In this document: piece after piece, positions 5,676 to 8,156 of the stretch
Layout of the letters: the number at the start of each line of letters is the position of its first letter
Numbering within the stretch: the first letter of the stretch is position 1
Origin: Planctomycetaceae bacterium
Lineage (GTDB): Bacteria; Planctomycetota; Planctomycetia; Pirellulales; Thermoguttaceae
Length of the DNA: 8,156 nt
Assembly (NCBI GenBank): GCA_031282385.1
Contig: JAITDV010000364.1
Coordinates: 1-8,156 of the forward strand
Direction of reading: 5' to 3'
Notes under the pieces: generated by a model
The model's input: only the letters and a program-made list of their open reading frames with translations
What the model was told of the DNA's origin: nothing
The model's database searches: none
Position numbers and translations under genes: made by a program

Positions 5676-6674
5676 ATGCAAGTATTAATAGTTGATGACA
5701 GCAAGCTTGCTCTGATAGCACTTAAAGCGTTGCTTACTGAAGCTGGATATGAGGTGCTTGCCGCGATGAACGGCGAGGAAGCTCTCAAAATTCTCGAAAC
5801 CAACCCTTGCCGTATGGTGATCTCTGATTGGGAGATGCCGATTATGACAGGATTGGAACTCTGCCGTAAAGTTCGTTCGGGCGAATTTTCCGGTTATGTT
5901 TACTTTATCCTGCTCACGTCGCACAAAGAAGAAATGGTTGAAGGTCTCTCCGCCGGAGCAGATGACTTTATCGCCAAACCTTACAAACCCGATGAAGTTC
6001 TTGCTCGTTTGCGTTCCGGTGAGCGAATATTATCTCTTGAGACGCGTGATGTTGCGATTTTTGCTCTGGCTAAACTTGCAGAATCCCGTGATGTTGACAC
6101 CGGCGCACATCTTGAGCGGGTTCAATATTATTGCCGTACACTTGCCCAAAGAATGGCGACCGTAGAAAAATATCAAGATGTAATTGATCCTGAATTTATA
6201 CGCCTCATATTTCAAACAAGTCCGTTGCATGATATAGGCAAAGTCGGTATTCCTGATTCTGTGTTGCTAAAACCTGGTCGTCTTGATCCGCATGAATTTG
6301 AAATAATGAAGACCCACACAACAATTGCCGCCCAAACTCTCGACGCAACTTTGAGCAAATTCCCCGGCGCTTCCTTTCTCAAAATGGCTCGCGATATTGC
6401 CGCAACCCACCACGAAAAATACGACGGCAGCGGATACCCAAACGGATTAATCGCAGAAAATATCCCTCTTTGCGGACGGATAATTGCTCTTGCAGATGTT
6501 TATGACGCCTTGATTTCAAAACGAGTTTACAAACAAGCTCTCACACACGATTCCGCAAAATCAATTATTGTTGAAGGTCGCAGTAAACATTTTGATCCAG
6601 ACGTAGTTGATTGTTTTATCGATCTCGAAGATCAGTTCATTACAATTCATAAACGTTTCTCTGAAGAAGAATGA
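5676..6674 (+). CDS. Response regulator with HD-GYP domain (predicted c-di-GMP phosphodiesterase)
   Basis: 332-residue cytoplasmic two-domain regulator of the RpfG type. The REC domain (about 1-120) has the acidic pair D7/D8, phosphoacceptor D51 in SDWEMP, T81 and K101-P102. The HD-GYP domain (about 125-320) has H145 in DTGAHLERV, the HD motif with K in LHDIGK (H185, D186, K189), H214, HHEKYDGSGYP (H245, H246, GYP at 253-255) and D274 in ALADVYDAL. All residues expected for metal binding and hydrolysis of cyclic-di-GMP are present, so an active enzyme controlled by phosphorylation is likely. No cognate histidine kinase is in the window. The ATG is preceded only by a weak AAGAAA-like purine stretch. 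dapB follows 84 bp downstream on the same strand. A link to the neighbouring secretin module is inferred from proximity alone. Confidence 0.95.
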   Translation: MQVLIVDDSKLALIALKALLTEAGYEVLAAMNGEEALKILETNPCRMVISDWEMPIMTGLELCRKVRSGEFSGYVYFILLTSHKEEMVEGLSAGADDFIAKPYKPDEVLARLRSGERILSLETRDVAIFALAKLAESRDVDTGAHLERVQYYCRTLAQRMATVEKYQDVIDPEFIRLIFQTSPLHDIGKVGIPDSVLLKPGRLDPHEFEIMKTHTTIAAQTLDATLSKFPGASFLKMARDIAATHHEKYDGSGYPNGLIAENIPLCGRIIALADVYDALISKRVYKQALTHDSAKSIIVEGRSKHFDPDVVDCFIDLEDQFITIHKRFSEEE

Positions 6675-6716
6675 TTTATAACATAAAACGACAAATTTTG
6701 AGACACAATAAATATA

Positions 6717-6740
6717 GGGAAACTTCTAAAAACCTATTTA
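6717..6740 (+). repeat. Solo R2 terminus 5' of dapB
   Basis: GGGAAACTTCTAAAAACCTA continues into TTTA. It matches the inverted end of R2 copy 2 (GGCAACTTCTAAAAATCTA, read from 8002 leftwards), including an exact 12-mer AACTTCTAAAAA. No R2 body or opposite end follows, so this is a truncated end or a decayed copy. It ends 18 nt before the dapB ATG. Confidence 0.55.
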
Positions 6741-6758
6741 TTTTTAACGGGGGTAATA

Positions 6759-7556
6759 ATGTCTTTAATTCGTGTTGCGGTTAATGGGGCAGCGGGTCGA
6801 ATGGGGCGTCGTTTGGCGGCACTTATATCGGCGGATGTTGAGCTTGAGTTATCGGCGGCGTTGGAGGCGGAGTCTCATGATAAAATTGGAGTTGATGTTG
6901 GCGAGCTTGCGGGAGTTGGCGGTATTGGGGTTTTGGTTGGTTCACGGCTTGAGCGTCGGGTTGATGTTTTAATTGATTTCTCAACTCCGCAAGCAACAGA
7001 AAAAGTTGTCGGAAGTTGTGTTGAGTTAGGAATTCCGTTGGTTTTTGCAACAACAGGCACAACTCCAGACCAAGAACATTTAATTGAAGAGGCATCATTG
7101 CAAATTCCGGTTTTGACTTCGCCAAGTATGAGTTTGATGGTGAATCTTGCAATGAATCTTTGCCAATCTGCCGCCCAAACGCTTGCGGGCAAGAATGTTG
7201 ATGTTGAGATTGTGGAGTCGCACCATCGTTATAAAGCAGATTCACCAAGCGGTACGGCATTGAAATTCGGGCGGATTATCTCCAAAGAATTGGGACTCAA
7301 CAAACAAGTTTACGGTCGCGAAGGACAACTCGGCGCAAGATCACGCAACGAAATCGGTTTTCACTCAATAAGAATTGGAGATGATCCGGGTACTCATTCT
7401 ATTTTATTTGGTTTACTTGGCGAAACGTTGGAGATTTCCGTCAAAGCGACAAGCCGCGATTGTTACGCACTGGGAGCAATCGCCGCCGCAAAATTCTTAC
7501 ACAACAAACCCGCTGGAATGTACAACATGAACGATGTTCTGGCAATTGTTCAATAA
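6759..7556 (+). CDS. dapB: 4-hydroxy-tetrahydrodipicolinate reductase
   Basis: 265-residue cytoplasmic enzyme that reduces the dehydrated DapA product with NAD(P)H to tetrahydrodipicolinate, in the diaminopimelate/lysine pathway that feeds peptidoglycan. The Rossmann nucleotide-binding motif is NGAAGRMG (9-16), followed by DFSTP (73-77) and ATTGTT (97-102). The catalytic/substrate motif ESHHRYKADSPSGTA (153-167) has the expected His pair (155/156) and Lys159. The C-terminal part (RIGDDPGTH...ATSRDCYALGAIAAAKF...GMYNMNDVL) is typical of the family. Length is normal. The usual Asn and Gly of the APNxSxGVN-like loop are replaced in TSPSMSLMVN (120-129). A GGGGG motif lies 5 nt before the ATG. 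The gene could be co-transcribed with the response regulator, although the gap carries an R2 remnant. The first third is rich in G-ending codons compared with the rest. Confidence 0.97.
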   Translation: MSLIRVAVNGAAGRMGRRLAALISADVELELSAALEAESHDKIGVDVGELAGVGGIGVLVGSRLERRVDVLIDFSTPQATEKVVGSCVELGIPLVFATTGTTPDQEHLIEEASLQIPVLTSPSMSLMVNLAMNLCQSAAQTLAGKNVDVEIVESHHRYKADSPSGTALKFGRIISKELGLNKQVYGREGQLGARSRNEIGFHSIRIGDDPGTHSILFGLLGETLEISVKATSRDCYALGAIAAAKFLHNKPAGMYNMNDVLAIVQ

Positions 7557-7743
7557 GGAATATAAGGAGAACATTCAGCCGCGTGATTCCCGCAACCCCA
7601 AAAAAACTACCACTAATTACAACAACATAAACACACAAAGCAGGGAAAAAAATTTCCAATTATGTGGGATGTTGTTTTACCGATTTTTTCACTTGCGGTG
7701 CGAAACATGAGTTAAGAAAAGACCAATTAAAAATTCCACTGAA

Positions 7744-8002
7744 GGGAACTTCTATACCGCTCGTACTATAAATTGCCTGACTCAAGAGCGTAAAAGCCTG
7801 TTTTCAGAATAGGTAAGCAGGCGGCGGTAAAGGAAAATTCAAGTGCTAACAGTTTAAAAATTCATTTTAGCCACGAATTTTCACGAAAAATCACGAATTA
7901 AATAATTTGTGCAAATTCATGGATAAAATAAATTTATTGTCTAAATTTGTCCTTTCTGAAAATTTTGATAATTCCGTCAAAAATAGATTTTTAGAAGTTG
8001 CC
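7744..8002 (+). repeat. R2 copy 2, interrupted by R1 copy E, with 4-5 bp target duplication
   Basis: The inverted ends are GGGAACTTCTA (7744-7754, continuing AAAA after R1) and TTTTTAGAAGTTGCC (7988-8002). With R1 removed, 14 of the outer 15 positions match. The element is flanked by CTGAA on both sides (7739-7743 and 8002-8006; one base is ambiguous). Inside is the CCACGAATTTTCAC hairpin (7871-7884 with 7909-7922), now imperfect. Net length without R1 and the duplicated TA is about 157 bp, too short to encode a transposase. Confidence 0.78.
7755..7854 (-). repeat. R1 copy E: MITE-like repeat inserted in R2 copy 2
   Basis: 100-bp copy between TA dinucleotides (7753-7754 and 7855-7856), which split the R2 end AACTTC-TA-AAAA. 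Its ends are TACCGCTCG and AACTGTTAGC. One hairpin arm carries a C-to-T change that still allows a G-U pair. The promoter-like module TTTACG-N18-TATAGT (7794 down to 7765) points on the minus strand into the 3' end of dapB, i.e. antisense to it. Confidence 0.87.
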
Positions 8003-8146
8003 TGAAATATTACACAAATTAAAAATGTTGTTTGTAACTAGTTGTCCCTGAAAAAGTCTTTTTGTTGTTTTAATGGTAGCCAACTTGTTCGCGGCGAGTT
8101 CGTTTGAGCATCTGAATGGGGACTCCTTGTCAATTAATTTTGATAA

Positions 8147-8156
8147 TAGACCTTTT
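8147..8156 (+). repeat. R3-type end at the window edge
   Basis: TAGACCTTTT is identical to the first 10 bp of R3 (5242-5251). The rest would lie outside the window, so this may be the start of another R3 copy or a chance 10-mer. Confidence 0.35.

Larger units (their letters stand above)
7557..8156. other. 600-bp spacer downstream of dapB
   Basis: Directly after dapB is an AAGGAG sequence (7564-7569) without a convincing start codon. Next comes a C/A-rich stretch with no recognised feature, then R2 copy 2 split by R1 copy E (7744-8002). The last 150 bp include two short frames running off the window edge (one per strand) that cannot be assessed, and an R3-type end at 8147-8156. No clear terminator for dapB was found. 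Confidence 0.65.

Noticed and set aside
6823..7260. Minus-strand frame of 145 codons opposite dapB
   Set aside because: It overlaps a full-length, well-conserved dapB and has a Gln/Pro/His-rich translation typical of an antisense shadow frame.
7991..8155. Minus-strand frame entering from the right edge (about 54 codons)
   Set aside because: It ends inside the R2 terminal repeat and has no recognisable motif. It could be the tail of a gene beyond the window, but nothing in the visible part supports this.
8073..8156. Plus-strand ATG frame running off the right edge (28 codons)
   Set aside because: There is no ribosome binding site and no motif, and it runs through the R3-type end; too short to judge.
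1..8156. CRISPR array
   Set aside because: The R1 copies are repeated but irregularly spaced by kilobases, occur in both orientations and have TA-flanked ends; no regular repeat-spacer pattern exists.
1..8156. tRNA, rRNA or known riboswitch
   Set aside because: No cloverleaf with a TTCRANNC-type arm, rRNA-like block or recognised riboswitch core was seen on either strand by eye.

Overview
The window is an AT-rich bacterial segment with five protein genes and unusually large spacers packed with short mobile-looking repeats. The organism is probably a Gram-negative with an outer membrane (secretin, lipoprotein). The dapB sequence, especially its GDDPGTH...LFGLLGET C-terminal part, reminds me of planctomycete/PVC enzymes. 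That placement is a moderate-confidence inference, and no rRNA or tRNA is present to confirm it.

Minus-strand block (about 50-4356), in transcription order: (i) a single-pass membrane protein with a long Pro/Thr-rich linker and a C-terminal domain like those of PilP/GspC secretin partners; (ii) a secretin of the type II secretion/type IV pilus family; (iii) a TPR lipoprotein that could act as a pilotin-like or assembly factor. Together they look like an outer-membrane secretin module. The genes are separated by 150-400 bp spacers rather than tightly coupled.

Plus-strand block (5676-7556): a two-domain response regulator (REC plus HD-GYP, a predicted cyclic-di-GMP phosphodiesterase), then dapB (4-hydroxy-tetrahydrodipicolinate reductase; lysine and peptidoglycan precursors). 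A regulator of this class beside a secretin module would fit control of surface machinery, but only adjacency supports the link.

The most interesting content is in the spacers. Three short repeat families are visible. R1 (five copies, 97-112 bp) has terminal inverted repeats, flanking TA dinucleotides, an internal hairpin and a promoter-like TTTACG-N18-TATARt module. Two copies sit directly upstream of the secretin and PilP-like genes in sense orientation. R2 (two copies, about 157 bp without R1) has inverted ends close to GGNAACTTCTAAAAA. Each R2 copy has been split by an R1 inserted at a TA inside one of those ends: the left end in one copy, the right end in the other. The flanks of one R2 copy also match, joined without the element, a site at positions 20-40, which looks like an empty target. 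R3 (about 195 bp) has TA-bounded inverted ends around a GC-rich 96-nt palindrome. The spacers thus record nested insertions by non-autonomous elements, at least one of which may act as a portable promoter. No transposase gene, CRISPR array, rRNA or tRNA was seen.
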